A stretch of DNA of 64,000 nt from Topomyia yanbarensis (GCF_030247195.1 NC_080670.1:95949416-96013415), one strand, 5' to 3'; shown: positions 1 through 11,855, counted from the first letter of the stretch. The notes: generated by a model from the sequence alone, not told the origin. A program made the numbers and translations.

Positions 1-1110
1 CGAATTTGGGTAACCACCTGACCCGCTAATACAACTACTCTTGCACGAAATCTGATTCTTTACGGCATTACTTCGGGAAGAGGTTTTTTATGTGAACAGC
101 ACACACTCCCATCCTCGACACACTACCAGTTTTCGACCATCTTCACAACGTGGTAATTTCTGTATAGTAGTGGAAGAGCTAGCTGTGGGACAAGAATTAG
201 TGCTCTTCCCCTACGAGGACAATCCAGGCAGTAAACTTCAGACTATCTAATTTACTGAGCCCTTCGGTTCTCTAAGTGCCATTTAGTATCATTTCCTCGT
301 TGAGCTTCCGGCTTCTTCGCGAGCTACTCGGCCTAGCCCCCGACGATGGATCTAGCCTATTCCGACGAAAAGTTCCCCGGCGAGGTAAGTTCCAAAGCGA
401 GCCAACCAGCTAGGTACCGAGATCAGTTCGCCGATTCCGGTGGAGTAGGGCGTCCGGGTTGCTGGAGCCACGGCGCGTCTGGTGGTGTCCCGTCGCGATG
501 TACTCAATCTAGTTCCCGGCGATGAATCTGACTGTAGGCTGACAGAGAGTTCCCCGAAGTTCTCCCGATACCGATTCTTGTTTCGTTTCATTACCACAAC
601 TTCTTGGGTTCTTTAGCTCCGTGTCTGATGCCATTTAGCACCGCAACTCCTTTAAGACCTTTAGTTTGCTTCTTGTGCCATTTAGCACAACTTCCTTGAT
701 GAGCCGTTCAGCTCCCCGATTTGTTCACGAATTACTCGATCAAGTCCCCGACGATGGCCCTGACCTACTCCGACGGAGATTTCCCCGGCGAGAGAAGTTC
801 TACCGAAACCGCGCTAATCAGCTGGGTGCCGTGGTCAGTTTGGCGATTGCGGTGAAGCAGGGCGTTCGGTCCACTGGTACCACGATCACCCACGACTGGT
901 GGTGTCTCGTCGAGGTCTACTCAGTCTAGTCCCCAGCGGTGAATCTAGTTTACGCTAATGGAGAGGTGCGGTGGTCGGTCTGGAGATTCTGGATGGAGCG
1001 TAGCGTCCGGTTTGCTGGCGTTTCGACGACCCATACTCAGAGCTCTGTTGCAGTCTACTCATGATTTACCGTCATCGGAGCTACTTTACGCCAAAATTAA
1101 AGAATGATAC
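1..1110. repeat. Degenerate tandem repeat, GC-richer than its surroundings
   Basis: The stretch is built from diverged copies of one unit. Landmarks recur: 'tgccatttag' near 279, 630 and 675; 'cccgacgatgg' near 341 and 749; 'ttccccggcgag' near 373 and 781; and 'ggtggtgtc' near 481 and 899. No convincing protein is encoded; the short open frames are incidental. GC-rich tandem 5' regions of this kind occur in non-LTR retrotransposon leaders, so a decayed LINE 5' region is possible, but I cannot assign it to a family. Confidence 0.5.
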
Positions 1111-2029
1111 TTGAGCTTCTAGTTCAAATTTACTGTTATATTTTGACAAAAGCAAAACATAGTAAAATTCGCTGATTCAACACAAACCAGGCCCGTGCGC
1201 ACGGAAGGGGGGGTTGCGGGTTCAAACCCCTCATGAGCGTTTTGAATTACTTTTAAAAATTTATTATTTTCCTGTCCAGGAAAAAAAATATACTGCAAAC
1301 CGTTTGGACACATAAAATGTCATTTGAGTTCGGTCACTCTAGAAACAAGCCAATGAAGAAACCAAGGACGAAACTTTGCGAGGGCGGCTGGAAAGGGATG
1401 TATGTCAAGTTGGACGGCTTCTCTGAAGGATCGGTTAACAACGTTTCGACAAGCTTCTATATTAGCAAAAGTAGTGAGTATACAGCAAATGTCGGTCAGT
1501 GGGCTAGCAACGGCAGTTAAGGAGGAAAAACACGAAGTTGGAGAAAATCGAGATATCGCTGTCTAGAGAAATTTTACCGCCGATGATTATTCCGTTAGAG
1601 TGGCAGCGAAATGGATCGCGAAAATGGGCATCAGTGTAGGGTGAAATACTGCCACCAAGAAGTTCACAGCACCAGCTAGCAGATAAATAGGAACGACTAG
1701 CACCAAGAAAGATAAGAAACGGCGAAGGTGGTTGTAAACAGATGTAAATCATTATGGTCGACACCCCCGGAACGGTTCATGTACCAACAGGGTATATTTG
1801 CAGCAGACCTGAGCAGGTGAGATATATCGCGAAGGTTTGACAGCAAGTAAGGAAAAGTAGCTATGGATAAAAACATGACGATTAACACAAAACAAAATAA
1901 GCAAGAACACAATCCTTACTAAAGCAGTACTTAACAGTTGCCCCGGATGGATGAGGATTACGGGATACAAGAGGTTTAAGTTTAGTCGGTTGGCTTAACA
2001 ACTACTACAAACCAATCCGAATCCCCCAC
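1111..2029. other. Unassigned AT-rich stretch without a supported gene
   Basis: No coding region I trust. At 1185-1240 there is a segment containing 'gggttcaaacccc', which resembles a polymerase III B box. It is preceded by 'caggcccgtgcgca', which reappears in inverted form near 6170. This suggests a dispersed repeat end. The 67-codon open frame at 1317-1520 has no recognisable motif. Confidence 0.4.
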
Positions 2030-2335
2030 GAGCCAGCAGGCAACGCACAGTGGTCGGAAATGCCAAAAACGTCACTAGAGGCCAAACCATTGAATATATT
2101 CATAGGGTATCTTTGGAGGAATTGTTCGTAAGAATATTCCCCACAATCTGATAAAAATTAAATTGAGGCATGGCTTACTATGATTGAACTAGAAAAATCA
2201 ACTTTTCATACTGGCGAGGTAGAAAGTTGGTGTCTTCAACAAAGTTTTCGGAATGCTCATAATGAAGAATTTTGTTCAACAACTTGAGCTTGTAGGACTT
2301 AATGTTATCGATTTATAAAGCGTTTTCTAAGGCAA
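2030..2335 (-). repeat. Left arm of a long inverted repeat flanking the D37E element
   Basis: Reading this stretch on the minus strand gives, with scattered substitutions, the same sequence as 4118-4425 on the plus strand. Shared landmarks include 'gaatatattcaatggtttgg', 'attcttacgaacaatt' and 'aaatcgataac'. A third copy lies at 9222-9490 in the plus orientation. The mariner-like element sits between the two arms. Confidence 0.75.
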
Positions 2336-2357
2336 ACCCCTTAAATTTAGCTATTTA

Positions 2358-3638
2358 AAGGGCGAACGCGAAATTATTGCGACACATTCAACAGGGCATA
2401 ACTTTTACCATAGGGTAAAAATCAACCAAATTTTGCACAATTTCTCATTGATGTGTATTGTTTACATGCCGTCAAACTCGAAGTCGTGTTTTTCGATTAA
2501 ACGAAAATGGAGGTGAACCAACGCGAGTCGAGAGAACAAATTCTTTCCAAACACCTGGAATTTCCTGACGCACCGGCAGTTGGGAAAAATGTTGAAAATT
2601 CACCATTCAACCGTCTCCAGAGTGTTGAAGCGGTTCCAGGAGCGGTTGACGTTGGACCACGACAAAGGAGCTGGAAGAAAACCGGGACCGGAGAACAAAA
2701 AGACGGAGGGAAAGGTGAAGCGGATGATTAAAGCAAATCCCAACGTCTCAAGCCCTGATTTGGCTAAAAAGATCGGCATGTCGCAGAGCTACGTCCAGAA
2801 TGCAAAGAAGAGAGCTGGACTACAAGGTACAGATCTTCCCAAACCGCGATGAGCGGCAACAATCGACGGCTAAAACTCGGGCACGGAAGCTCTACGAGCA
2901 GATGTTGACAAAATATGGCTGCTGTGTGCTGGAGGACGAAACGCATATAAAAGCCGATTTTAAGCAAATTCCGGGGTTGGAGTTTTTCACCGGCAAGAGC
3001 AATTTCTATGTGGACGACAAATTTAAGAAGAAGAAAATGTCGAAGTTCGCCTCCAAATATCTCATTTGGCAGGCCGTCTGCTCTTGCGGACTGAGGAGTG
3101 AGCCTTTCGTGACAAAGGGCGCAGTAAATGGCGAGATCTACAAATCTGAGTACCTCGAGAGGCGCCTTTTGACGTTCTTGCAGCAGCACGACGAAGCTCC
3201 GCTATTTTGGCCAGATTTGGCATCATGCCACTATTCTAAAAGTGTCCTGGAGTGGTATGAGGCCAATTCTGTCCATTTTGTTCCAAAGGACATGAATCCG
3301 CCAAACTGTCCGGAGCTGCGCCCGGTGGAGCAGTACTGGGCAATGATGAAGCGAGAACTTCGGAAGAGCAAGAAGACAGTCAAAGATGTGAAGGACATGT
3401 TAAGAAAATGGAAAAAAAAACTGAGAAACTGGTACCGGATGACACTGTAAAGACATTGATGGAGAGCATCAAGCGAAAATGCGTTCAATTTTACACTCAA
3501 GGCTCCATCGATTAGCTTTTCTTTAGATTTTTGAAGTAAATATATGTATAAAACTACCCTAAAATTTTGGATTGATTTTAAACATTATAAGACATGGCAT
3601 GACATTTTCGGTGTCGCAATAATTTCGTGTTCGCCCTT
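2358..3638 (+). mobile_element. Tc1/mariner-superfamily transposon, ITmD37E type
   Basis: About 1281 bp long, bounded by TA on each side (2356-2357 and 3639-3640). It has inverted terminal repeats of about 28 bp that begin AAGGGCGAACGCGAAATTAT on the left and differ by one base in that span on the right. The encoded transposase has exactly 37 residues between the second Asp and the Glu, the signature of the mosquito ITmD37E group. The same right terminus with the same flank occurs at 8628-8717 without a transposase. That marks a second, internally lost copy. Confidence 0.85.
2507..3515 (+). pseudogene. ITmD37E transposase, frameshifted
   Basis: This encodes a cut-and-paste transposase of the Tc1/mariner superfamily, which acts in the nucleus on its own terminal repeats. 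Frame 1 starts at the ATG at 2507. An HTH-like part continues in another frame from about 2580 to 2820 (IHHSTVSRVLKRF, then IGMSQSYVQNAKKRAGL). The catalytic part is in a third frame from 2800. The catalytic residues are visible: Asp in LEDETHIKADF, Asp in FWPDLASCHYS and Glu in LRPVEQYW, with 37 residues between the last two. A final shift occurs in the A-run at about 3411-3419. After it the expected tail (KLVPDDTVKTLMESIKRKC) continues to a TAG at 3513-3515. With at least three frameshifts it is non-functional although the DDE residues survive. It lies inside the terminal repeats at 2358-3638. Confidence 0.85.
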
Positions 3639-3640
3639 TA

Positions 3641-4117
3641 AAGCTTTTTTCGCTGTGACTTTTCATGCAAACGATGTTCCAGACAAATGTTGAGGTATTA
3701 AAACCACATAATATTGTTGAAGACTGCATGTAAAATATCGTTGAATAAATTATTGTTGAAGACTGCATCTAAAAATATTGTTGAATACTACATATAAAAA
3801 TTTGAAATGAAATCGGCGGCGCGGCGCCACCCCTTGTAAAAATACTCATTCGTTTTCGAGTTATTGCAGAATTTTAATTTTTTTTACACTAAGTTCAACT
3901 GCGTATAAGAGAGAAAGGTGCAAACCAAAATGGACGAGCAGTCACTATTTTCAATGCCCGGACTACGCATAATAAAGTTAAGAAGGTTTTAAGGTCATTT
4001 TGTAATTTTTTTACTTGGGTATTTTTACTTACAGTCTTCAACAATATTATGTGGTTTTAATGCCTCCACATTTGTCTGGAGCACGAGGAAAAAGTTATAT
4101 TAAAAAACTAAATTTGA
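3641..4117. repeat. Internal fold-back segment of the duplicated block
   Basis: About 51 bp at 3674-3727 (containing 'ccagacaaatgttgagg' and 'ccacataatattgttgaaga') recurs inverted at 4033-4084 with a few changes. The segment can therefore fold into a hairpin with a loop of about 305 nt. The whole stretch recurs at about 8720-9200 in the same orientation. A short tandem motif 'attgttgaa(g/t)act' repeats around 3710-3790. No coding content. Confidence 0.7.
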
Positions 4118-4425
4118 GAGTGTTTCCATAGAAAACGCTTTACAAATCGATAACCTTAAATCCTACAAGTTCAACTAGTTCAACAAAATTCTTTATTACG
4201 AGCATTTCTAAAACCTTGTCGAGGACACTGACTTTCTACCTCGTCAGCATAAAAAGTTAATTTTTTTGAATTTGATCGTAGTAAGCCATGCCTAATTTTA
4301 ATTTTTATCAGGTTGTGGGGAATATTCTTACGAACAATTCGTCCAAAGATACCCTGTGAATATATTCAATGGTTTGGCTTCTAGTGAATTTAGTTCACGT
4401 TTTTGGGGTTTCCAACCACTATGCA
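4118..4425 (+). repeat. Right arm of the long inverted repeat
   Basis: Inverted partner of 2030-2335 and direct partner of 9222-9490. It is contiguous with the following inverted-unit family at 4480. Confidence 0.75.
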
Positions 4426-4479
4426 GCGCGGTGTCTTTTGATGACTCCTTCTCGATAACAAACATTTACCCAATTTGTT

Positions 4480-5004
4480 ACTATGTTTTAATTGCCGCAA
4501 GGTTCTACTGTATCGATTTTGTTGGCTATTTTCGGCAAACTTGAGACTAAGAGAAACGAAAGCAATGAAATTGAAAGACGGATAGGTATTCTAGAGCGAA
4601 TCAGTTATAAACTTAGAACGGAAAACTAGAACTAGGCAGGCTCATATGGGCATGATCGAAAGGAAATGTGAAGAATTCTTTGCCTTCTGCAGAGTAGGAG
4701 TTGGGCGTTGTACCCAAGTCTACCGCATGGTCTATGGTAGAACATAACTCATCATCATGTTTCACCGCCGACGCCGGCAAAAAATTCTTCACAAATCCTC
4801 GCCTAGAACGACCATGCGATCATTCTTCTCCCTTTCTGCTAGCATCAAGCCGTGACGTATGCATTCAATCGACACCAAGCTATCGTGATTGAACTACTTA
4901 TTGATTTTTTCGTTCCGCACACACGGATGGCTGATAGCAATTGACGATACAGCTCAGCTAGCAGAAATCGAATTTTTATCTACTTTTTTATCAACTAGTT
5001 TATA
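4480..5004 (+). repeat. Inverted-unit family, copy 1 (forward)
   Basis: The core of about 405 bp (4480-4885) reappears inverted at 5053-5462, inverted at 5602-5981, and direct at 9549-9961, differing by only a handful of bases. The outer 120 bp (4886-5004) also reappears inverted at 5463-5601. The core holds a 63-codon open frame from ATG 4701, found in all four copies (motif MVEHNSSS then FTADAGKKFFTNP). It matches no protein family I know. Near-identity at the DNA level explains its conservation without selection. Confidence 0.75.
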
Positions 5005-5052
5005 TGTTACTATTTTTTAAGTGGTTCAATCACAATAAGATCGGTGCGACAC

Positions 5053-5462
5053 CGATAGCTTGGTGTCGATTGAATGCATACGTCACGGCTTGATGCTAGC
5101 AGAAAGGGAGAAGAATGATCGCATGGTCGTTCTAGGCGAGGATTTGTGAAGAATTTTTTGCCGGCGTCGGCGGTAAAACATGATGATGAGTTATGTTCTA
5201 CCATAGACCATGGGGTAGACTTGGGTACAACGCCCAACTCCTACTCTGCAGAAGGCAAAGAATTCTTCACATTTCCTTTCGATCATGCCCATATGAGCTT
5301 GCCTAGTTCTAGTTTTCCGTTCTAAGTTTATAACTGATTCGCTCTAGAATACCTATCCGTCTTTCAATTTCATTGCTTTCGTTTCTCTTAGTCTCAAGTT
5401 TGCCAAAAAAGGCCAACAAAATCGATACAGTAGAACCTTGCGGCAATTAAAACATAGTATCA
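5053..5462 (-). repeat. Inverted-unit family, copy 2 (reverse)
   Basis: Forms a near-perfect palindrome with 4480-4885, with a spacer of about 170 bp. The short open frame is extended here to 75 codons (5010-5237). Confidence 0.75.
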
Positions 5463-5981
5463 TATAAACTAGTTGGTAAAAAAGTAGATAAAAATTCGAT
5501 TTCTGCTAGCTGAGTTGTGTCATCAATTGCTATCAGCCATCCGTGTGTGCGGAACGAAAAAATCAATAAGTAGTTCAATCACAATAGGATCGGTGCGACA
5601 CCGATAGCTTGGTGTCGATTGAATGCATACGTCACGGCTTGATGCTAGCAGAAAGGGAGAAGAATGATCGCATGGTCGTTCTAGGCGAGGATTTGTGAAG
5701 AATTTTTTGCCGGCGTCGGCGGTAAAACGTGATGATGACTTATGTTCTACCATAGACCATGCGGTAGACTTGGGTGCAACGCCCAACTCCTACTCTGCAG
5801 AAGGCAAAGAATTCTTCCCATTCCCTATCGTTCATGCCCATATGAGCCTGCCTAGTTCTAGTTTTCCGTTCTAAGTTTATAACTGATTCGCTCTGGAATA
5901 CCTATCCGTCTTTCAATTTCATTGCTTTCGTTTCTCTTAGTCTCAAGTTTGCCGAAAATAGCCAACAAAATCGATACAGCA
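5463..5981 (-). repeat. Inverted-unit family, copy 3 (reverse)
   Basis: Tandem to copy 2 and in the same orientation. It includes the inverted equivalent of 4886-5004 followed by the core at 5602-5981. It ends at 'aaaatcgatacag', where the flank changes to other sequence. Confidence 0.75.
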
Positions 5982-6216
5982 TTTACCCAATTTGTTGAGC
6001 AGAGTCGTTTGGTTCACAAGACTAGGTTCAGGCCTCTGAAAAAATCTTCAAAGTTTGAGGGTTTCTGTACGTTTTTTTTTTAAATAAACTTCAAAGTTTG
6101 AGGGTTTCTGTACGTTTCTTTTAAAATAAACGTTAAAAAATAAACACCACCCCCCCACCCCCTTGAGAATTTCCTGCGCGCGGGCCTGACACAAATATAT
6201 AAATTAGATATAGGCA
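5982..6216. other. Short-repeat filler, no gene
   Basis: Contains a direct repeat 'ttcaaagtttgagggtttct' at 6048-6067 and again at 6090-6109. A C-rich run follows (6145-6160), with 'cctgcgcgcgggcctg' after it. The last is the inverted counterpart of a motif near 1189 and probably the end of a dispersed repeat. Confidence 0.45.
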
Positions 6217-7146
6217 GGGGAGAGTGGGCACACTTGATCCCACTTTTGTTTTTTTCTCATAACTTTTCAATGAAATATAAATTTTAATTGAAACATTCGC
6301 CATTTTGTAGTCAATTCGAATTGTAAGAGCTATAAATAATGTGTAAATCCAAATGCTATGTCCTGTCAGCAATATGAAAAGTTTTGAAAAACATGCCAAA
6401 ACGAGGTTTTTGTAAAAACGTGTGGTAACTTGATCCCCCGCCTACTAGGACTAACGAAACAAAGCACACTATGACCTATAGACACGAAAGTTTAGCCGGA
6501 TAGATTAATTAATAAGACTACCTTTTTAGACACACGACAAATTTTTACCACAGCAGTAATCAAGACAAGTATTTGCGGTAAATCAGTGCTGTTTAGTTGG
6601 ATTTTCCAATCTTTAATACCATGATTTGTTCACGTAAAAAACATTTTTGATCAAATAATAATGCCAGGTACTTTATAAAAATGATGTTTTTCTCTTCCTA
6701 TACAGTTTGAAAGTGTTTGAGAAAACTAATGATAGGGACTACCCATTGTTACAGGGATCAAAGACACCTGTTGTATGAGGCGAACAAAATTTAATTTGTT
6801 ATACGTGTTGCGAAGCTTTTTATTCGAAAAACGTGTTTTTCTAGACAAAAGCCTTTAGAAAGTAATCGTACTTGAAAATATTCATAAATAGTTAGTTCGG
6901 CGATCTCATACAACCGTTCAAAAAATTGGTAAGAAGATCTTCGAGATGGATTTAAACACAAATTTTCTAAAATATTACACAACTTTTCCAAACCAAATAT
7001 AATACATCAGATTTGTTTTTAAACATCATAAACGAGCAAATACTTCATTTTCCTTTTTTATATTTTGATAACTTTATGCAAATAGATTATGAGGTATGGC
7101 CAGGGAATCAAATATCCCCAAGGATCAAGTGGCCTCACTCTCCACT
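6217..7146. mobile_element. MITE-like element, GGGGAGAGTG terminal repeats
   Basis: The left end reads GGGGAGAGTGGGC, then ACTTGATCC. The right end is the inverse (ggatcaagtggcctcactctcc) with a few mismatches, giving terminal inverted repeats of about 25 bp around 930 bp of AT-rich sequence. No transposase is present. The identical 66-codon open frames at 6791-6991 and 7361-7561 are duplicates of one DNA segment and not a supported gene. Confidence 0.65.
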
Positions 7147-7882
7147 ATAAGAAAATGCTTGCAAGTAATCGTAGTAGGCCATGAAAATGAAACATAAAAT
7201 ATACACAAAAAAACATTGTAACTTAAATTTTCTTGTGAAAATGTAATATAGTAGTCAAATTACACTAGTTTACAAATTAAAAATGAAAGTCTGAAATTTA
7301 ACATTCGAGCACCTTTAAAAAAATTTAAAAAATTTACCTTTAAAAAAATTTTTAAAAAATTTAATTTGTTATACGTGTTGCGAAGCTTTTTATTCGAAAA
7401 ACGTGTTTTTCTAGACAAAAGCCTTTAGAAAGTAATCGTACTTGAAAATATTCATAAATAGTTAGTTCGGCGATCTCATACAACCGTTCAAAAAATTGGT
7501 AAGAAGATCTTCGAGATGGATTTAAACACAAATTTTCTAAAATATTACACAACTTTTCCAAACCAAATATAATACATCAGATTTGTTTTTAAACATCATA
7601 AACGAGCAAATACTTCATTTTCCTTTTTTATATTTTGATAACTTTATGCAAATAGATTATGAGGTATGGCCAGGGAATCAAATATCCCCAAGGATCAAGT
7701 GGCCTCACTCTCCACTATAAGAAAATGCTTGCAAGTAATCGTAGTAGGCCATGAAAATGAAACATAAAATATACACAAAAAACATTGTAACTTAAATTTT
7801 CTTGTGAAAATGTAATATAGTAGTCAAATTACACTAGTTTACAAATTAAAAATGAAAGTCTGAAATTTAACATTCGAGCACC
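6788..7882. repeat. Tandem duplication of about 570 bp
   Basis: The segment starting 'ttaatttgttatacgtgttg' at 6789 is repeated at 7359 (offset 570) with almost no differences; one A is missing from an A-run in the second copy. The junction is A/T slippage-like sequence (7316-7358). A third copy begins near 10262. Confidence 0.85.
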
Positions 7883-8627
7883 ATTTCTGATGTAAAATTG
7901 TGTTCTGATTTCGAAAATGAACTCCAAACAAATAACAGTAGAATCGTTTTCGAGTTACAGTAAAAATGAATTTCACTTTCAAAATAAAAAGTACATTCAG
8001 TAAAATCCAAGTATTTTCGGTTGTAGTGCATCGATATGAAATATTATTATGTTGATTTAAAGATAATTGAATGCACTTTCGGCCGTTTGAACAATTTGTT
8101 TTAGTGCGACTACTGGTTCTGGCGTTATATACGAGTTTATTTAACTTTTTCTTAATTTTTCCTCATTTTTTAAAGAAAAATGAGCGTTTGGTGAAGATTT
8201 TGGGCAAGATAAAGCAATCTTAAAAATTATATTGTAATCGGAAATTAAAACCTGCTAATAACCAACGAAAATGAGCACTTATTAGGCTTTGCGGTACTAA
8301 CATAGTAAAAACATTATCTTTTATCCTTTAATCGGCTCTAACTCGGTCAAATTTCAACCGATTTTGATGTACCAGGTTTCATTGGATCGAGAATTTATTG
8401 TAGTTTTAGTGGCCAAAATGTAGTTCGGATAGTTTTACAATTTCCGGAATTATTCCGGATTCCGTTGGGGTTATAGATTATTTTGGAACTAAGAAAAATA
8501 ATTATTTTGGACAAATTAGTGATTTAGCAACATTCTGACAGCATTTTTTCAAATAAAAGGCGTCAAATGACTAAACAAAAGTCCTAAGAATTACTTGGAT
8601 AGAATCTGGCAATGTTCCGGATCAGAT
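7358..8627. repeat. Long dispersed repeat, upstream copy
   Basis: Matches 10262-11510 in the same orientation through 'cattcgagcaccatttctgatg', 'ttttgggcaagataaagcaa' and 'aatctggcaatgttccggat'. Differences are scattered single bases. No coding region. The copy ends at 8627, where the next block begins with a mariner right terminus. Confidence 0.8.
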
Positions 8628-9548
8628 GACTACCCTAAAATTTTGGTTTGATTTTAAACATTATAAGAAAATTGGCTGACATTTTCGGTGTCGCAATAAT
8701 TTCGTGTTCGCCCTTTATAGCTTTTTTCGCTGTGACTTTTCATGCAAACGATGTTCCAGACAAATGTTGAGGTATTAAAACCACATAATATTGTTGAAGA
8801 CGGCATGTAAAAATATCGTTGAATAAATTATTGTTGAAGACTGCATCTAAAAATATTGTTGAATACTACATATAAAAATTTGAGATGAAATCGGCGGCAC
8901 GGCGCCACCCCTTGTAAAAATACTCATTCGTTTTCGAGTTATTGCAGAATTTTAATTTTTTTTACACTAAGTTCAACTGCGTATAAGAGAGAAAGGTGCA
9001 AACCAAAATGGACGAGCAGTCACTATTTTCAATGTCCGGACTACGCATAATAAAGTTAAGAAGGTTTTAAGGTCATTTTGTAATTTTTTTACTTGGGTAT
9101 TTTTACTTACAGTCTTCAACAATATTATGTGGTTTTAATGCCTCCACATTTGTCTGGAGCACGAGGAAAAAGTTATATTAAAAAACTAAATTTGAGGGTG
9201 TTTCCATAGAAAACGCTTTACAAATCGATAACATTAAATCCTACAAGTTCAACTAGTTCAACAAAATTCTTTATTACGAGCATTTCTAAAACCTTGTCGA
9301 GGACACTGACTTTCTACCTCGTCAGCATAAAAAGTTAATTTTTTTGAATTTGATCGTAAAAAGCCATGCCTAATTTTAATTTTTATCAGGTTGTGGGGAA
9401 TATTCTTACGAACAATTCGTCCAAAGATACCCTGTGAATATATTCAATGGTTTGGCCTCTAGTGAATTTAGTTCACGTTTTTGGGGTTTCCAACCACTAT
9501 GCAGCGCGGTGTCTTTTGATGACTCCTTCTCGATAACAAACATTTACC
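8628..9548 (+). repeat. Second copy of the 3551-4479 block
   Basis: Begins with the right end of the D37E element (8628-8717). It then follows 3641-4479 nearly base for base, including the internal fold-back and the arm at 9222-9490. No gene. Confidence 0.8.
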
Positions 9549-9961
9549 CAATTTGTTACTATGTTTTAATTGCCGCAAGGTTCTACTGTATCGATTTTTT
9601 TGGCTATTTTCGGCAAACTTGAGACTAAGAGAAACGAAAGCAATGAAATTGAAAGACGGATAGGTATTCTAGAGCGAATCAGTTATAAACTTAGAACGGA
9701 AAACTAGAACTAGGCAGGCTCATATGGGCATGATCGAAAGGAAATGTGAAGAATTCTTTGCCTTCTGCAGAGTAGGAGTTGGGCGTTGTACCCTAGTCTA
9801 CCGCATGGTCTATGGTAGAACATAACTCATCATCACGTTTTACCGCCGACGCCGGCAAAAAATTCTTCACAAATCCTAGCCTAGAACGACCATGCGATCA
9901 TTCTTCTCCCTTTCTGCTAGCATCAAGCCGTGACGTATGCATTCAATCGACACCAAGCTAT
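9549..9961 (+). repeat. Inverted-unit family, copy 4 (forward)
   Basis: Direct copy of 4480-4885. It is cut off at 'caccaagctat' and joined to a different repeat. The short open frame persists at 9812. Confidence 0.8.
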
Positions 9962-10261
9962 CAAACAAACCATACTAAGCAAGGTGCCTCACTAATTCGG
10001 TAATTTCTTGCCTTACAATCAATGGAATGCTTAAAAATTGACATCAACCGCTTTGCTTCTTTATTAAGAACCAATATAATAACCCAAATGCGTTGAAAAC
10101 AGTAAAATTCTCGTGTTTGAGCACAATGAAACCTCGAATCGAGTGCCCCTATTGTTGCGCTACCATTTGACTCAATGCGTTGAACAAAGATGGCAGACAC
10201 TGCTCTAACCAACGGCTTCAAATGGGTAGGGTGATAATAGAAACATGGCGCAAATAGGCTC
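9962..10261 (-). mobile_element. MITE fragment, TAGGGTRATRAGCC family
   Basis: On the minus strand it starts GTAGGGTGATGAGCCTATTT (at 10261 reading down). It contains the inverse of sequence at 13140-13190 ('gccatctttg...caacgcattgactcaaatgg'). It is therefore a diverged relative of the element at 13084-13440, truncated at its other end. Confidence 0.6.
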
Positions 10262-11510
10262 ATCACCCTACGTGTTGCGAAACTTTTTATTCGAAAAACG
10301 TGTTTTTCTAGACAATAGCCTTTAGAAAGTAATCGTACTTGAAAATATTCATAAATAGTCGGCGATCTCATACAACCGTTCAAAAAATTGATAAGAAGAT
10401 CTTCGAGATGGATTTAAACACAAATTTTCTAAAATATTACACAACTTTTCCAAACCATCAGATTTGTTTTTTAAACATCATAAACGAGCAAATACTTCAT
10501 TTTCCTTTTTTATATTTTGATAACTTTATGCAAATAGATTATGAAATATGGCCAGGGAATCAAATATCCCCAAGGATCAAGTGGCCTCACTCTCCACTAT
10601 AAGAAAATGCTTGCAAGTAATCGTAGTAGGCCATGAAAATGAAACATAAAATATACACAAAAAAACATTGTAACTTAAATTTTCTTGTGAAAGTGTAATA
10701 TAATAGTCAAATTACACTAGTTTACAAATTAAAAATGAAAGTCTGAAATTTAACATTCGAGCACCATTTCTGATGTAAAATTGTGTTCTGATTTCGAAAA
10801 TGAACTTCAAACAAATTACAGTAGAACAGTTTTCGAGTTACAGTAAAAATGAATTTCACTTTCAAAATAAAAAGTAAATTCAGTAGAATCCAAGTATTTT
10901 CGGTTGTAGTGCATCGATATGAAATATTATTATGTTGATTTAAAGATAATTGAATGCACTTTCGGCCGTTTGAACAATTTGTTTTAGTGCGACTACTGGT
11001 TCTGGCGTTATATACGAGTTTATTTAACTTTTTCTTAATTTTTCCTCATTTTTTAAAGAAAAATGAGCGTTTGGTGAAGATTTTGGGCAAGATAAAGCAA
11101 TCTTAAAAATTATATTTTAATCGGAAATTAAAACCTGCTAATAACCAACGAAAATGAGCTCTTATTAGGCTTTGCGGTACTAACATAGTTTTTGGCATTA
11201 TCTTTTATCCTTTAATCGGCTCTAACTCGGTCAAATTTCAACCGATTTTGATGTACCAGGTTTCATTGAATCGAGAATTTATTGTAGTTTTAGTGGCCAA
11301 AATGTAGTTCGGATAGTTTTACAATTTCCGGAATTATTCCGGATTCCGTTGGGGTAATAGATTATTTGGAACTAAGAAAAATAATTATTTTGGACAAATT
11401 AGTGATTTAGCAACATTCTGACAGCATTTTTCAAATAAAAGGCGTCAAATGACTAAATAAAAGTCCTAAGAACCACTTGGATAGAATCTGGCAATGTTCC
11501 GGATCAGATG
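10262..11510. repeat. Long dispersed repeat, downstream copy
   Basis: Same orientation as 7358-8627 with about 1-3% visible differences. Here the sequence continues past the point where the upstream copy is broken, into the tandem repeat at 11483. This copy therefore preserves the original right flank. Confidence 0.8.
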
Positions 11511-11760
11511 ACCCGGACAATGTGGCCACTTATCGACCTGAACCAAACCCAGTCATGTGACATATCAAACTTCATGTTTTTTCTGCAAGAGTTCATTGGT
11601 TGGCCATGTCAATACTATCTTCTATGTTTGGAAACATCTGGTTATGTTCCGGACCAGGTGCCCTGGAAAAGGTGGCCACTTACCGACCTGAACCAAACCC
11701 CACCTTGCGACGTAAAAATTATCGAAAGTCACACGCCGGTTGGTATTATAAAATGACTCC
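11483..11760. repeat. Two-unit tandem repeat, period about 148 bp
   Basis: 'atctggcaatgttccgga' near 11485 and 'atctggttatgttccgga' near 11636 each precede 'gtggccactta(t/c)cgacctg' and 'aaccaaaccc'. No gene. Confidence 0.65.
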
Positions 11761-11855
11761 AATAACTGGGTGACTACACGTTTTCCTTGTTGTTGCTCGC
11801 CTTGTTATTGATTTTTCCTGAAAAAGTCTGTATGACATTTCCACGTAACAGATAG

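Noticed and set aside
1185..1240. A tRNA or second SINE head from the B-box-like motif
   Set aside because: No A box at proper spacing and no SINE body.
6791..7561. Two identical 66-residue proteins
   Set aside because: Identity comes from a recent DNA duplication. No motif, and the sequence lies inside a MITE.
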